A DNA stretch of 64,000 nucleotides from Hedera helix (GCA_947179155.2 OX359282.1:31979721-32043720); one strand, 5' to 3'. Positions 25,363 to 36,177 are shown, numbered from the stretch's first letter. Made by a program: numbers and translations. Notes: generated by a model not told the origin, from the sequence alone.

Positions 25363-28047
25363 TTAGTGGTATCGAATTTGTCTTTGCTTCATGGTTTCAG
25401 AGTCATGCTCCTGACTGTTCTTTCTGTCAAAACTGTTTCGGGAGACTCAAAAAGAAAAAGAAAAAGAAACAAAATAAATGAAAGAAAGAAGGGAAAAGAA
25501 AAGAGAAAGGTAGTTTGTTGAAATATGTAAGTGGGTAGTTAATTGGAAAGTATGGATTTTCATGGGGCAGAGATTTGAGGAAGAAAGGTGTATGTCCTTC
25601 AATTTAATGGGAAGCTTGAGAGTCCACCGTTATTCAGAAAGGCAAGGAGTCCGTCATAGTTGTTGTTGTTGGATTGTTCTCTGCTATTATCTGTACACGA
25701 TATCCTTAGAAAATAAACTTGTGAAGTTATGTATTACAGGTGAGAAATCAACTTTGGATGTTATTGTAAACATCAAGTTTTTTATTTTATTTTTTCGTCA
25801 TGCAAGTTAAAGAGGACTTAATTTTAGGAGGAGTGTTGAAGTTAAAACAATTTTGTGCTATGTTTTGTTTGAGTCTTTTTTTTTTAGAAAATGTTCTATA
25901 ACAACTTGTAAGCCGTCATATAAAACTTCAAACTTGAGGGGGAGTGCTGGAGGATTCTAACGGATTCCAGGATAATTCTAGAGGCATGGTTATGGGATTC
26001 TAGGATAATTCTAGTGGCATGATTATGGGATTCTAGGATAATACTAGTGGCATAATTATGGGGTTCCAGGATAATTCTAGAGGCATAATTATGGGATTCA
26101 TTGGTTTACATTCCATATCTCACTGCACTATGTATATATAAAGAGCTCTCCTTTGTACAATTCTAAAATATAATAAATATATTTGTCTTTTTTCTTTCTC
26201 TCTCACAACATCTTAGTCTCTAGATTCCTATCTCCCTCTTTTAGTTTTTCGATAATTGACAGAATCCACAAATTACAATCCAAATGGATGGATTCATGAG
26301 CATATTAGTCTTATAATAAATCATAATCTACATCAGATAGTCCATGGAGTTTGTACACTGATCTTTAACGGTTTTCGCTATATCCCATATAAGACTTTTA
26401 AGAGTTAGACAGGTAATTGCTCTTATTCCAACCCTTTAAAATAGTTAGCAATACATCTTTTACTAGATGCACCCGTTAGATTTTTCTATTCATTATGTCC
26501 CAACTGCAAGTAAATGCATTATAGGTACTAATAGAGCAATTTTAAAACAAAACATACAGGTACAGCTAAGTCATGCATATCAGGCAGCCAAATATGCTAT
26601 TCTGACATCTCTGTTATGAGCTGTACCTTATGAAATATATTAGTCACATGGAATGTGCAATCTATCCTCCATACCTAATTGAATCCCTTCACTCACCGAC
26701 AAACCCAATAAGATGGGTTTCGGGAGTCGGGACCGAAAGGCTCAATAAGATTATTTGAAGACTAGCTTCTCCATTTTAAGCTCTAAATGAATCTCCATAC
26801 AAATAGTTTAACCATGTAAAAACTCTGCAGATAGACGTTCATACAAGAAGTAAAAGATTCAACCCATAACAAACAAGTACAGCATAAATAATCTAAATCA
26901 ACCATCAGATGTCACCACCATAACGGTAGATGAAATTAAGATACCATAGGCAAAAAGAAAATTCCTGTTAATAAGAACAACTTCTAAATCAGTAAAGGTA
27001 ACACCTAAATTTTGTTGCAATAGTTGAGAATGCACTAAAAGCACTAACCGTTTCTCCTGATGTACATTTTATTGTAATTTCTTCTCCATGGACTTCCTCA
27101 ATTTCCCCGTCTACCCAAGCCACCTCAGAATCCTCCACCCAAACATGAGATCCAACTACTATACTTGCTGAAGTAGTCTGCACAAAAAATTCAAGATGCA
27201 TCAACCATTTTACAATTAAGTGCATATCTGAAAATGATATCTTAGTAAAAGTATTCATCCATAACGTAATAAATAGGCATAGCATATGTGCTACATAGGT
27301 GTGTTCAAATCGTTTGCTTGTCGTGAGCCTTTACATAAGTCTGCTCAAATGGTAGTAACAGAGAAGACGTGATTCATAATTGTGTATGAATTATTTTCAT
27401 GTTCATCAACAATGCCTTCAAACTTATACAATTCAGAATGTTGGAAAAAGCAAAACACTATTCAAATTCATATTCCTTTTTCCTTTTAGGACATATGATT
27501 TCATCAAGTAAAAAGTAAAACAAAAATGGAATATATGTTTCCACATTGCACAAAAGGTTAACAAAAATCCTCGGAAAATGCTTTCCCATAATATTCAGTA
27601 TGGTAAAAATCAAACTACTATATTGAACACATGAACCTGTTAAACCACGTATAAACTTCACAAAACAAAATTCAGTTATCAATATAATGCAACCCTAAGA
27701 ACAGGTTTCACTCAGTTCCTTCCAATAACAGGAATAAAACCACAGATATATATCATGCAATGAGTTAACGGAATTGGCAATAAACTAGAAATTCAAGTTC
27801 AGAATGCATGTAAAATCATGCAATAAAGCTCATTTCAAACAAATACAATGACATTAAGCTGACTAAAATTTCAATAATGGCAAACATTTGAGCACAAGTT
27901 TGTAGCTAATCCTAGTTTGAACTTCAATAGTAAATACCAAATTAGGACAAACCAATACATTAAGCTGAATTTTTATATTAAAAAAAATGTACTTCAACAA
28001 AAAAAATGGGGGAAATTTAATCAGAAAATGAATGAAAACAATACCAT
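3040..28047 (-). CDS. class XI myosin heavy chain, complete, 42 exons
   Basis: An actin-based motor that, in plants, carries organelles and vesicles and drives cytoplasmic streaming. Joining 42 exons traced by splice sites and homology gives 4956 nt, 1651 residues plus stop, with all junctions in phase. The N-terminal SH3-like region starts with VVGSHVWVED. The motor shows the P-loop GESGAGKT (156-163), switch I NNNSSR (209-214) and switch II DIYGFES (434-440). Six IQ motifs follow (about 735-875), then a long coiled coil (about 880-1190) and a DIL-type cargo-binding tail (from about 1262) ending LLENPAFQFLQE. Plant class XI myosins are usually near 1500 residues. The excess is three duplicated 55-residue coiled-coil units. 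The tail resembles Arabidopsis MYA2-type proteins, but I do not assign an isoform. No frameshift or premature stop was found, so the gene looks functional. The exon maps are in separate entries. Confidence 0.95.
4975..7075 (-). mobile_element. degenerate LINE (non-LTR retrotransposon) in intron 37
   Basis: Reading the minus strand from right to left, broken pieces of one LINE polyprotein appear in the expected order. Near 7000-6900 there is an endonuclease piece with VNIECFQ..TKWVGDKF. At 6233-6472 there is a linker piece with YKLAMTRDGKTK and NIRCIKDD. At 5961-6161 there is a reverse transcriptase piece with RKIYDTVPRRVLWW. The 3' part near 5250-5700 is non-coding or badly decayed, and the end near 4990-5040 carries AACTAGTTGGGGTAGCTG, also seen in the copy at 10.2 kb. 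Many stops and shifts make it inactive. It lies in the same orientation as the myosin gene. Confidence 0.7.
5871..5993. repeat. 44-bp inverted repeat with 35-base loop
   Basis: Arms 5871-5914 and 5950-5993 are reverse complements with two mismatches, around a 35-base spacer. Just to the right, TAATCTAAACACTTG and TGACTAATATTCC words are repeated again up to about 6045. The palindrome lies inside the LINE remnant and would form a hairpin in the pre-mRNA. A template switch during DNA repair or reverse transcription could explain it. Confidence 0.8.
7655..9236 (-). other. myosin intron 34 with CT/TA microsatellite
   Basis: This 1582-nt intron contains a (CT)n tract followed by a (TA)n tract (about 7983-8042). 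Apart from that I see no transposon ends or coding sequence. The flanking splice sites are GT at 9236-9235 and AG at 7656-7655. Confidence 0.7.
10205..10850 (-). mobile_element. internally deleted LINE remnant in intron 32
   Basis: On the minus strand, near 10820-10730, there is an endonuclease start resembling IRLGSWNICSL followed by ARRRVNF. The sequence then jumps to a C-terminal piece resembling the RRGR..KT region of plant LINE polyproteins (about 10660-10540). The end, near 10210-10270, carries AACTAGTTGGAGTAGGCTG. The last part matches the LINE copy at 4.98-7.08 kb, so both belong to one family and both face the same way as the host gene. The internal deletion removes the reverse transcriptase. 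Confidence 0.6.
12526..16743 (-). other. myosin exons 20-28: neck (six IQ motifs) and coiled coil
   Basis: Exons in order: 16566-16743, 16229-16434, 14643-14762, 14003-14101, 13686-13898, 13394-13558, 13113-13277, 12794-12958, 12526-12644. Exon 20 carries the end of the converter (IGKTKVFLQAGQMAELD) and the first IQ motifs (SIIQRKYRSYRERK, IQIQAFCKG). Exon 21 carries LRIQKETRMYISRK, IYIQTGMRGMSARN and ILIQ. Exon 22 completes the set with HCRKYLVHTH and VTQCAWRVRMARKELRKLK. Exons 23-28 are coiled coil, beginning AAKETGVLQAAKSKLEKEVE. Intron 21 (14763-16228, 1466 nt) and intron 22 (14102-14642) hold nothing I recognise. Six IQ motifs are normal for myosin XI and should bind calmodulin-like light chains. 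Confidence 0.9.
12644..13898 (-). repeat. tandem array of duplicated coiled-coil exons
   Basis: Exons 25, 26 and 27 (13394-13558, 13113-13277, 12794-12958) are each exactly 165 nt, phase 0 at both ends, and near-identical. Each starts TLVNSLE.RFEETNKL and ends with a variant of VIDEVPVVDHEMINKLTAEN plus ELK. The front half resembles the start of exon 28 (MSVNSLEKRFEETNKL) and the back half the end of exon 24 (EVVEKTSAINEVPVVDHEM). Exon starts are spaced 281, 319 and 314 bases apart, and the introns are similar too. The array therefore arose by tandem duplication of a unit running from inside exon 24 to inside exon 28. Confidence 0.93.
18780..18887. mobile_element. Stowaway-like MITE end in intron 13
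   Basis: The sequence runs through two copies of AAGTCAAAT/TGTCAAATT-like words into AATGGGACAGAGGGAG followed by TA (18886-18887). This is the typical terminus of Tc1/Mariner-derived Stowaway elements, which duplicate TA. The matching left terminus is not visible, so this is a truncated or degraded copy. Confidence 0.5.
19950..20355. mobile_element. possible small transposon remnant in intron 11
   Basis: The segment begins near GTGACGAAATCAGGAAAT and contains TAAGTGGGGTCAGTCATAGG. It ends near AGTGGATTGACCCCAATAC, TTGTAACTTCACCC. Such GTGACGGAGCCAGGA-type ends with GGGGTCA near the terminus are common in dispersed plant repeats. A 28-base word with AATTTTGTAC and GTTGAATTAGGA occurs twice inside (near 20058 and 20139). 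I cannot define target duplications, so the class is open. Confidence 0.3.
21530..23420. other. unclassified insertion-like DNA in intron 7
   Basis: Intron 7 (21369-23474) is 2.1 kb, far longer than its neighbours. Its middle has a less AT-rich composition than the flanks, with words such as GGCCCATTATGTTTTTAGCC near 22780. Short open frames run both ways but none matches a family I know. I see no LTRs, terminal inverted repeats or poly-A tail with target duplication. It is probably old mobile DNA, possibly more than one piece. Confidence 0.3.
24108..24196 (-). other. GC-AG intron (myosin intron 4)
   Basis: Exon 4 ends TACAG at 24197 and the intron starts GCAATC. Exon 5 resumes after GCAG with GCAGATGATTAAAG, so the split codon AG|G restores Arg in the conserved AYRQMI-type stretch. 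The GT 14 bases downstream in the transcript would leave the motor out of frame. GC donors are a known minority class in plants. The intron is 89 nt. Confidence 0.8.
25127..25138 (+). other. primer-binding site of the intron-2 LTR element
   Basis: TGGTATCAGAGC directly follows the 5' LTR. It is the complement of the 3' end of the plant initiator tRNA-Met, the usual primer of many plant LTR retrotransposons. Confidence 0.85.
25287..25363. repeat. compound microsatellite (CA)n (GATA)n
   Basis: A run of CA repeats passes through ATATA into about a dozen GATA units. It sits in the non-coding interior of the intron-2 LTR element, so it expanded after or within that insertion. Confidence 0.95.
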
Positions 28048-31000
28048 TTGTCAGAAATTGATCGGGTAAGGATAAATCAAACCCTGATAATCTTTCACAA
28101 AATGCGAGGAATCATCAGAATCGTTGATACTTCCAATATCTTAATAATGTATCCATGTAAATGCCCATAATGTATATAGTACGTTTGTAACAACCTAAAT
28201 ATTAGCTTAACCCTGATTTCTGCAATTTTCTCTCTCCAAAACGAATATATGAAACGAAATGGGAAGCATTTGAAGAGGCTGTAATGATAGGAAACCTTGT
28301 TATTTGTATTTAGTGAGATCAAACCAGACCAAAACTCTAATGGGGTTCCTTCTTCCCGTCAAAAAAACAGAGCCAACGTACAGCTGAACGCCTAAACGGG
28401 ACATCAATATTGTGTTCCGAAATTGCCCCTCATGCACCTTGTTATTGCAGATTGTACCAAGGGTCGTGGATTCTTGTAATTTACTGTTACAAGCTGATTG
28501 GCGTCTGAGTGGTATAGGTGCGCACCGCGCGCTTGATGTCCATCGTTAACGACTTAACGTGGTGTTTCTTGCCATTTTCTTGTCTTTTTTTTTTCTTTTT
28601 TTTTTCCTTCTTAAAGATATAACTCATGTTATATCTTTAAGCTTGCATAGTTTTCGTATATCAATTAGGGATTTGGTTATTATGAAGTAAAAAATTCACT
28701 TTTAAACTAATAAGGTACTTATAAGCAGATTGAGGAATGTTTTTTATCTGCGTATCAACAACTTATTGATCTAAAAATGAACTTACTTTAAAATTCACTT
28801 CATAATAATCGAGTCCATCAATTAGTAATTAGACATCTTATTTTGGAATGTGCTCCATGTTTTTTTAGAATGTATCTCTCTTGATAACTTGTTATCACTA
28901 AAATTTAAATTTTTGACTTCTATATTAATACAATTGCTCGCTTGTATATATTATTCATTTTTTATATATATTTTTTGTACATGAATATTTTTCCTAGGTA
29001 CGAGACTACAAACCATTTTTGCTGTCCCATAACTATGGAACTGTTGTTTTCTCTAATTTTAATATTTATTCTTAAATATTTCCTATTTTTTGTCTTGGGG
29101 TTTATTTAAAAAGCCACAGCCTTAAATTAGTAGGAAGGATGTGTCACTCATGGAAACTTACTTCAGCCTTGTGGTTAAGATCCTGTATTTCTATGTAATC
29201 TAAGGATTTGTGAAGAGTGTGTTTTCTCTATAACACATAATTTGATCAATTATATTGTAATAGTGTGATTCGTACTTGATTATGAGATTATATTATATTT
29301 TTTAAAAATAAGACTTAAATTTATTTTTAAAAATAAATAAATTTAAATTGTGACAAAGTTGAATTATGACTTACGTGATGAAATTATTTTTAATTATTTA
29401 TTATTTTATGTAATCATATATATCAATATTTATAATTGATACCAAGCACTGCTCTAGAATGTCTTCATGTTGAGCGTAGAGTATTTCCATGACATTGTTC
29501 TCCCGCTCTTTTATATCACTTCACATCAACGGCACCAACCAACGGGTCGCTACTATTTTTATGTTCCAAATCCTAAATGAAAGGCCGTGTCATGTGAGCA
29601 ACAATTAATCCGTAAACCTTTTTATAGTATACATGACACGAATTCGTGCCAATTTAATTTTGTGTGCAGTAGTAGAGTAGAGTAGAGTAGAGTGTGTGTG
29701 TGTGTGTGTGTGTGTATATATTATGATATGTGTAAGTTGTATAATATGTTACATATGTTATAGGCGTGCTAGTTTTAGTTAAATAGTTAGATACATAATT
29801 ATTCATATAGTCAGTTACATGTGATCCGTATGTGTTGGTGATCAAAATAATATTAACTGTGAATGGTAATTATAAATAGTAACTCGTGTGAATAGTAACA
29901 CTTAGAAATTAGGTAAATCAGTTTTTATATGCTTTAATTTGGTCACTGTTTATTGTAAATAGTAACTCATGTGAATAGTAACAATTAGGAATTAGGTATA
30001 TAATTTGATTTGGTCAGTGTTTTGTTTTAATCTTTTAGTATTATTAAAAAATCTAACTAAGAAGTCTTAAAGTCTCTCTGGAAGTCTGCTTCCTAGTCTC
30101 TCTTGTAAAATATTGTCCCTTGTAAATAGTCTGAGTGGTGTATAAAACTTGAATATTTGAATTTGGCTTGGATTTTCATAGACTCTCCATATAAGTTTTA
30201 AGTTCATATTAATATCTCTTTATTTTGTATTATTATATATCTGTTATATTTTATTTGTATATTTAATTGCGTTATTATGTTTATATCTTAGAATTATATT
30301 ACTTGCATTTGTTTTATATTATCTGTTTAAATAATTATTAGATTAAAAATTGTTTGATATTGCTGTTTAATATTATTTACTTTGTAATTCTGTTTGCTCT
30401 ATTGCCTTCTTATATACAATTATACATAAAATGTTGATGTATATTATTACTGTTTATAAAATTAATAAAAAATTTAATAAACAAGTTGCTGAATTCATAA
30501 CGCTGGTCAATTAAAAGGTCCTACCCTTTTCCGTGCTTCATCAAACATACTTGACTCATATTTGATATTTGTATTGAGGAATTATTGGGTTGTTGTTAAC
30601 CTTTTGTTATTGTTGCCTTGTGAAACAAATTAATCGTTTTCCCGCCTATTGGTTTGTATGTAGTAGGTCCAGGTACTATCTTAAAATTGGAGATTGTGTA
30701 AACTTGAACGTCCAAATTTTTAACGTGCTGCAACCTTTGATTGTTTCTCAAAACACATAATAAATGATTATCCTATATAATAAATGATTGGTCTCAACCA
30801 ACGACATTTTATCTTACACACATCAATCAAATATCAGTAAATTTTTAATATTTCAATAATTTTATATTTTATTATTTACGTTTTTAACCTATATTTATTT
30901 TCACATTAGAGTTACTATTTGATAGCCCAAATCATCAAATTTTTAGTGTAATTGTTATTTATATAAATTATTTGGTAATTTTAGCGGACTCTTAAAATCA

Positions 31001-32331
31001 AACGGTAACACATGTCATCCCAAATTTGCGTTACTGTGACATTGATCGTGACTATCTATCAAGTATCAACTATGTTAATGAAATATGATTTCTTATTTTC
31101 TTGCCATATTTTATAAGGAGATTGAAAATCTTAAGATGGTTTGTAGGTTTTTTTATTTTATATTTAATTTTTGTGTGTGGAGCAATCTATTTATATGATA
31201 ATTTACATGTGTTTATAAATATTTTTCACTAAAAAGTTCATGAATAAGGTCTGTTAACTTAACAATCAAGTTGTTAATTAATATATTATAATTTTTTGGC
31301 TTTATTATATATGAGTCCTCAATTTAATAATGTATGTTATTGATAGTATGGGACTCTAATGCATGTTTTTTGTCTGATTTATATTGATCTTGTATAATGA
31401 GTAATAATAATGATATGAAAATTTTACATTGTAACCAAAAATATGTACCATCTTTTATTTTTATATTGTGATACAAAGGGTTAACTTAAAAATAAAAAAT
31501 TGGTACTCTTTTTATATTCTAATACAAACTATTAAGTTGTAGTAATTTTTACTTTTATTTTAGAAGTAACTATTATGTTGTCAAACTTAATAAATTTGTA
31601 GTTACTTATTAATTTATTTGTATTTATACATACAAAAGTATATCCTAGTAGATATATGCAAGAATACGCCCAATTAAGTTGATATTAATGTTTTATATGA
31701 TTTTTCTTTTATTTTATTTGAGATTTATGCATGCATATATGCATTTCTTGACAAGAACTCATTATATATATATATATACAAACCATTATTCATGTTGAGT
31801 TACTAAACTAAAAAAAACTTTCAAGGGAGTGACTCTAAGTCATTCTGTCCAATTAATCTAACTGAGATATTAACGTCTGCACACGTGGAATATGAGGTTG
31901 AACTTTGGCCCCGCGTTAAGAGAAAAAGATGAAGAAATTACTTGCACAAATATCACTCTACAAAGTTTTTATTTATAAAAATAAAAAAATAAAAAAAAAG
32001 CAATTTCTCTATCCGTTCAAACTTTCTTCAATGTATATTTTTTTTTATCAGAGATGACAGGAAGGTATCCGATGATTAACATATATGATATGTTAATTCT
32101 GATTTTTTCCGTCTTTCTATTTTCTCCGATCGACTCTGGGTGTACTTTTACATCGCCGACAACATGCTTCTGGGCTAGAGTTTAGATTGGAGATGACAGA
32201 TTTATCCTCTTTTTCTTTGTTTCTTTGATTTTTCGGTAATTTTGCAAGATAAAATGAAAGATTTGGGCTGATTCCCGTCTTTGTAGTAGATGTTATATCA
32301 TGAGAATAAAATTCAAGAGATGATGATGTTG
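28048..32331. other. intergenic DNA upstream of the myosin gene
   Basis: The myosin promoter and 5' UTR must lie at the left end of this stretch (about 28050-28550), but I cannot place a TATA box or start site with confidence. The rest is AT-rich and non-coding. It holds AGAGT units followed by a (GT)n microsatellite (about 29675-29716). It also holds an imperfect direct repeat with AAATAGTAACTCRTGTGAAT (near 29874 and 29957). No host gene was recognised. Confidence 0.5.
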
Positions 32332-32344
32332 ATATGAGCTCCAT

Positions 32345-32543
32345 AACTCCAACAGTTAGCGCAGTGATTTAAATGATGCATGCGAATAAGTCGTAAATTC
32401 GGACATTTTGGATCAAATTTCACTTACAATAATTGTTATGACAGAAATGTTAATAGGGTCACGGATCTTAGAAGAACTGGTATGGACAGAGGAGATTAGT
32501 CCGACTGCGATTAGAAAACTTCACGTTATCAAAAAAATAAAAA
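32345..32543 (+). mobile_element. tRNA-type SINE
   Basis: A 199-bp element lies between two perfect copies of the 13-mer ATATGAGCTCCAT (32332-32344 and 32544-32556), a typical LINE-type target-site duplication. The head contains a pol III A-box-like TAGCGCAGTGAT and a weaker B-box-like GTCGTAAATTCGG about 30 bases later. The tail is A-rich (ATCAAAAAAATAAAAA). These features define a SINE. The family is not one I can name, and mobilisation would need a LINE partner. Confidence 0.78.
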
Positions 32544-32556
32544 ATATGAGCTCCAT

Positions 32557-34014
32557 TAAAATATAAGAAATTTTCCATCAGAGCTTGAGATTCAAATGGA
32601 TTTTTTCATCAATGGAGATGACAACATTTGAATAAAAATTTGGGATTCCTGCAACAATACTCTCCAAAGCTCGATTTTCTTCTTCCTCCTTAACAACAAA
32701 TTTCCTATAATGGTGACGACCGAGGAACTTTTAAGAAACATATTTTGAAATATTCGACTTAAATATAATAGTGATACCATAATAATAATAATTAATTAAA
32801 TTAAAATATAAATAATGACATATCACGTAACACTATAATTTTTTGGCAAAAGTAGAAAAAATTCATTGTTGAACTTTACAAAAATCTACGAAACAAACTT
32901 TTCAAAAATCATAAACTTGTAGCAAATAACAATAATTTCTGCACCGATTGTTGCACTACCTCGATCACTGCTGCACTACTACCATCTTGCCCACGTATCT
33001 TCCCACGGAAACATTCAAGTAAAAAACTTAATGAATAGTATAAGTACATAATATCTAAACACAATAAAAAATATTATACTAATTTTTATTATTAAAAAAT
33101 AAAATTTGACATAAATTTTTGTGTCATGCCTAATTTTTTAATGATAAAAACCAATATAGTGTTTTATGTTATGTTTGGATATTGTATGTGTAGTAGTGTC
33201 CAAACTTAATACATATCACTTTATAATATAAAATTATAAATGTTTTTTTAAAAGAACTGAAAATAATGTGTCGAATTTGAAAATTTTTATTTACCATTGC
33301 ATCGTGGTAAAGGATTTCATGTGTCACAAATTTAGCAGATAAACCATTACATATTTTGGACCATGGTATAACTATTATGATATACACACACTGACACAGA
33401 CACACACGCACATAAAGTTTAATATGTGTAAAGGAATTAATAGATAAATAATACTCTTTGTTCTATAAAAAAAAAAGTTTTTTTTTATTAATATAAAATG
33501 ACACCATATCTTTAAATTTGATATTATAATATTATTATCATGCTATTATTATTAAACTAATAATTTATTATTCTTAACGATAAATATGAAATAAAAATAT
33601 ATTTTTAATATTCATAAATTATATATATATATATAATTCTTTTTATAAAATGAAAGGAATTGAATATTTTTTTTATAATGAAGAGGCCTACAATTAATAT
33701 CAACAACTGGCGTACCATAAACAAATAAATTAAAATCAACTTAACCCAACGTAACTTAAAACACCAACAGATAATGTTAATTAGCTTAAACTCGAACAGC
33801 TCCATCATAAAGTTTCGACTCAAACAGCAATATTCCACTAATCGACTTCCTCAAGCAACAAAAAATACAGAGCTAGGACACCAACAGATGATGAACAAAT
33901 AATTATCCGTTGAATGATATTAGCTAGCACCAACTTATTGTCAAAATTAACTTTTATATTTTTTTAATGATTGGTGTATCTTATTATATCTATCTATACT
34001 TACATTACTAAGAA
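32557..34014. other. AT-rich intergenic DNA
   Basis: No coding sequence, RNA gene or transposon end could be supported. The stretch has several A/T runs and a short (CA)-rich patch near 33384-33411. Confidence 0.5.
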
Positions 34015-36177
34015 TGTGAAAAATCTCGAATTTTTTGAAATACAAAATTTAATTTTTCTTTATATATATTTTTCTGAAACAGTAAGTAGTTAAATTGACA
34101 AAGTTAAAAGTTAAGGATGTTATATGTAAATTTTATTATGTTGGACAATATTCGTTTTGTCGAGAAATATTCGTTTTGTCAGGGAATATTCAAGTCATAC
34201 GACGGCGCCGAAATAACCAATCATTGGTGGGTCTCACAACGGAATATTGTCGGATATAGAAAACGACAGAAATAACATTTTTAAATAAAAGTAGTCAATG
34301 ATATTATCACTTTTAATTGTTAAAATACCTATGATAAAAGAATAGTAACATACGATATTTTATGATATTTTATTATAGCACACGATATTACATAGTAACA
34401 CACGGTATTGCACAGTGTCTCATATTATTGATTTGATAATGTGGTTATTGCACTGTATTCAACAATAATTATTGATACACAATATTTTACATTATTGATT
34501 TAATAATTGTCATAACACTGTATTTCATATCATTGAGTCAATAATTATTAGTACACTGTATTTTAAAATTATGGAACCAAATAATTGTCATAGTAACAAA
34601 TACACATAATTTATATTATTAAATTAATTATGATATGTAGCGTATTTTTACATTATTTATGAATTATTGTTGTAGCATTTATTTTATTACATATGTAGGA
34701 CCCACAAAAAGAAAAATAAATAAATAAATAAATTATTTATTCATTTATTTTTTTAAAAATAGTAAACATGTGGGCCCTCTGTGGGGGCCACATGAGAGTT
34801 GTAAATTGAAAATGTGATTTTGTTGGTTGGCTGTTGCTTTTGAATTCTCAGGCTGGCGTGCAGCACGCCAGTCACCTCTACCACACGCACAGTGTTTTCC
34901 CTTCTCCTATAAATAGGTTGTTCAGCTGAATAGAAAAATCACACTTAAAACATAAGATTTTTCTGCACGTATTTTGTGAGTATTTCTCTAAAAATAGTAA
35001 GGTTATTTTGAGTGTTAATAAACCAAAAGGAGTGCATAAATTTCTCAAGTTGATCCACTACATTTAAACAGATTCTTTTCATGTGATAAGGTAAAGGATA
35101 TCATTTTTTTCGTCTTTCATTATTCAAACTTACTACGGTAACGGATATTATTTCTTTTATACTCTTAAACTTACTATGATAAGTATTGTTCGGTAAAACT
35201 TCTGAAATGATTATAATTTTCTTAATAGTCTGTGCTTCATCTAATATCATTTCAATTGAATTTTCATATTTTTTTAAACATTTCTATTGAACTGTAACCG
35301 TTATTCTGAACTATGAATCTTGAATATCATTTTTGAATTTCACTCCACATTATGTTGACAATTTGAACATTATTTGAATCTGCACAAAGTAAAATTATAA
35401 ACTTCCGATATTTATTGTTTATCATGTTTCTTCTGTTCATCATTTATATCTCTATTATTATTCTAATCATCAAGAATCAAGTTGTTATTAATATCTGCAG
35501 CCTGAGGCACAGATTAGATAAAGGTGTTGATAGGTTAAAAGCGATATATTTGATAATGTGTCTTTTAGGGCACGTGGTGAATGTTATCTTTGGCCCGTAG
35601 TGTAAAGATGAACTGTTGACTTACATGATTATGACTAGGAACTGTAAATTGGTATTATCATGATTAGTGGTGTTTCAGGTAATAAAAGTTGATGACGTTT
35701 TTTTTAAAAAGATAAACGAGTGGACATCATGGTCCATATGATTTTTCTAATGGTTGTTATTCTGCTACAGTTGTTGATCTGAACTTTGTTTAAGAACTTC
35801 ACTACAGTTGTTGAATTAAAACTTACTGTTTAAATTATTCTATCAATAATTCAACCGTTGAAGGTTAACGATAATTTATTCATTATTATCTTAGTCATAA
35901 TATTCTTTACTGGGCTATTTGAGCTCACTCTTTTTACTTTTTGTTCAATTGTTCAGGAAATAAGAATGTAGCCAGGACTAGCAGAAAAAAGAGGAGAATG
36001 GAGTGATGTGGTCCGAGATAGTCGTTATAGTAGTCTTCACTATATTGTAAAATAGTATGACAATAATAGTGAAGATTTAATTGTGTATTATTGTACGATT
36101 TACTGCATTATAATAGTTGTTGTGTATTTTGACAACTCAAGTTTAACTTATGTGAGTCCAGATTTGGGATCGTCACA
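34015..36177 (+). mobile_element. old solo or truncated LTR of the long-LTR Ty3/gypsy family
   Basis: The segment starts TGTGAAAAATCTCGAATTTT and ends CCAGATTTGGGATCGTCACA. These match the start and end of the LTRs at 54-62 kb. Family blocks in between include GTCGGGGAATATTC-like words, CTCCTATAAATAG, AGCTGAATAGAAAAATCACAC and CTTTGGCCCGTAG. It is 2163 bp, shorter than the 2.87-3.45 kb LTRs further right. No primer-binding site follows and no clear target duplication flanks it. It has none of the tandem arrays of the younger LTRs. It is probably the oldest copy in the window. Confidence 0.8.
34908..34916 (+). promoter_or_regulatory. TATA box of the solo LTR
   Basis: TATAAATAG lies in CTCCTATAAATAGGTTG, about 20 bases before the conserved AATAGAAAAATCACAC block. 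The same arrangement is present in the LTRs of elements A and C, which supports it as the pol II start region of the family. Confidence 0.6.

Larger units (their letters stand above)
24909..26207 (+). mobile_element. small non-autonomous LTR retrotransposon in intron 2
   Basis: The 5' LTR is 24909-25126 and the 3' LTR 25945-26207; both begin TG and end CTCTCACA. The perfect 5-bp target duplication ACATC flanks the element (24904-24908 and 26208-26212). A primer-binding site follows the first LTR and a purine tract (GAGGGGGAG, about 25935-25943) precedes the second. The 3' LTR is longer because an ATTCTAGGATAATTCTAG plus GGCATGATTATGGG unit is repeated in it. The interior, about 820 bp, has no gag or pol frame, so the element is TRIM-like. 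The start-tRNA primer site and purine tract are like those of Ty1/copia elements. It is opposite in orientation to the myosin gene. Confidence 0.85.
17423..28047 (-). other. myosin exons 1-19: motor domain
   Basis: Exons in order: 28045-28047, 27049-27177, 24577-24720, 24197-24342, 23951-24107, 23750-23808, 23475-23634, 21219-21368, 21006-21142, 20766-20912, 20561-20662, 19651-19708, 19448-19549, 18565-18602, 18309-18435, 18028-18198, 17805-17936, 17603-17712, 17423-17483. Exon 1 is the ATG alone, followed directly by GTATTG. I chose this start because the in-phase continuation MTTSASIVVGSHVW matches the family start. Intron 4 has a GC donor. Other landmarks are CMFPRSTHETFAQKLYQTF (exons 14/15), FCINLTNEKLQQHFNQ (12) and ETLNATEPHYVRCVKPNN (17). 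Intron 1 (27178-28044) and intron 19 (16744-17422) hold nothing I recognise. Confidence 0.92.

Noticed and set aside
28500..28560. tRNA-like words (TCTGAGTGGTATAGG)
   Set aside because: No full cloverleaf or T-loop could be built, so I do not call a tRNA or SINE.
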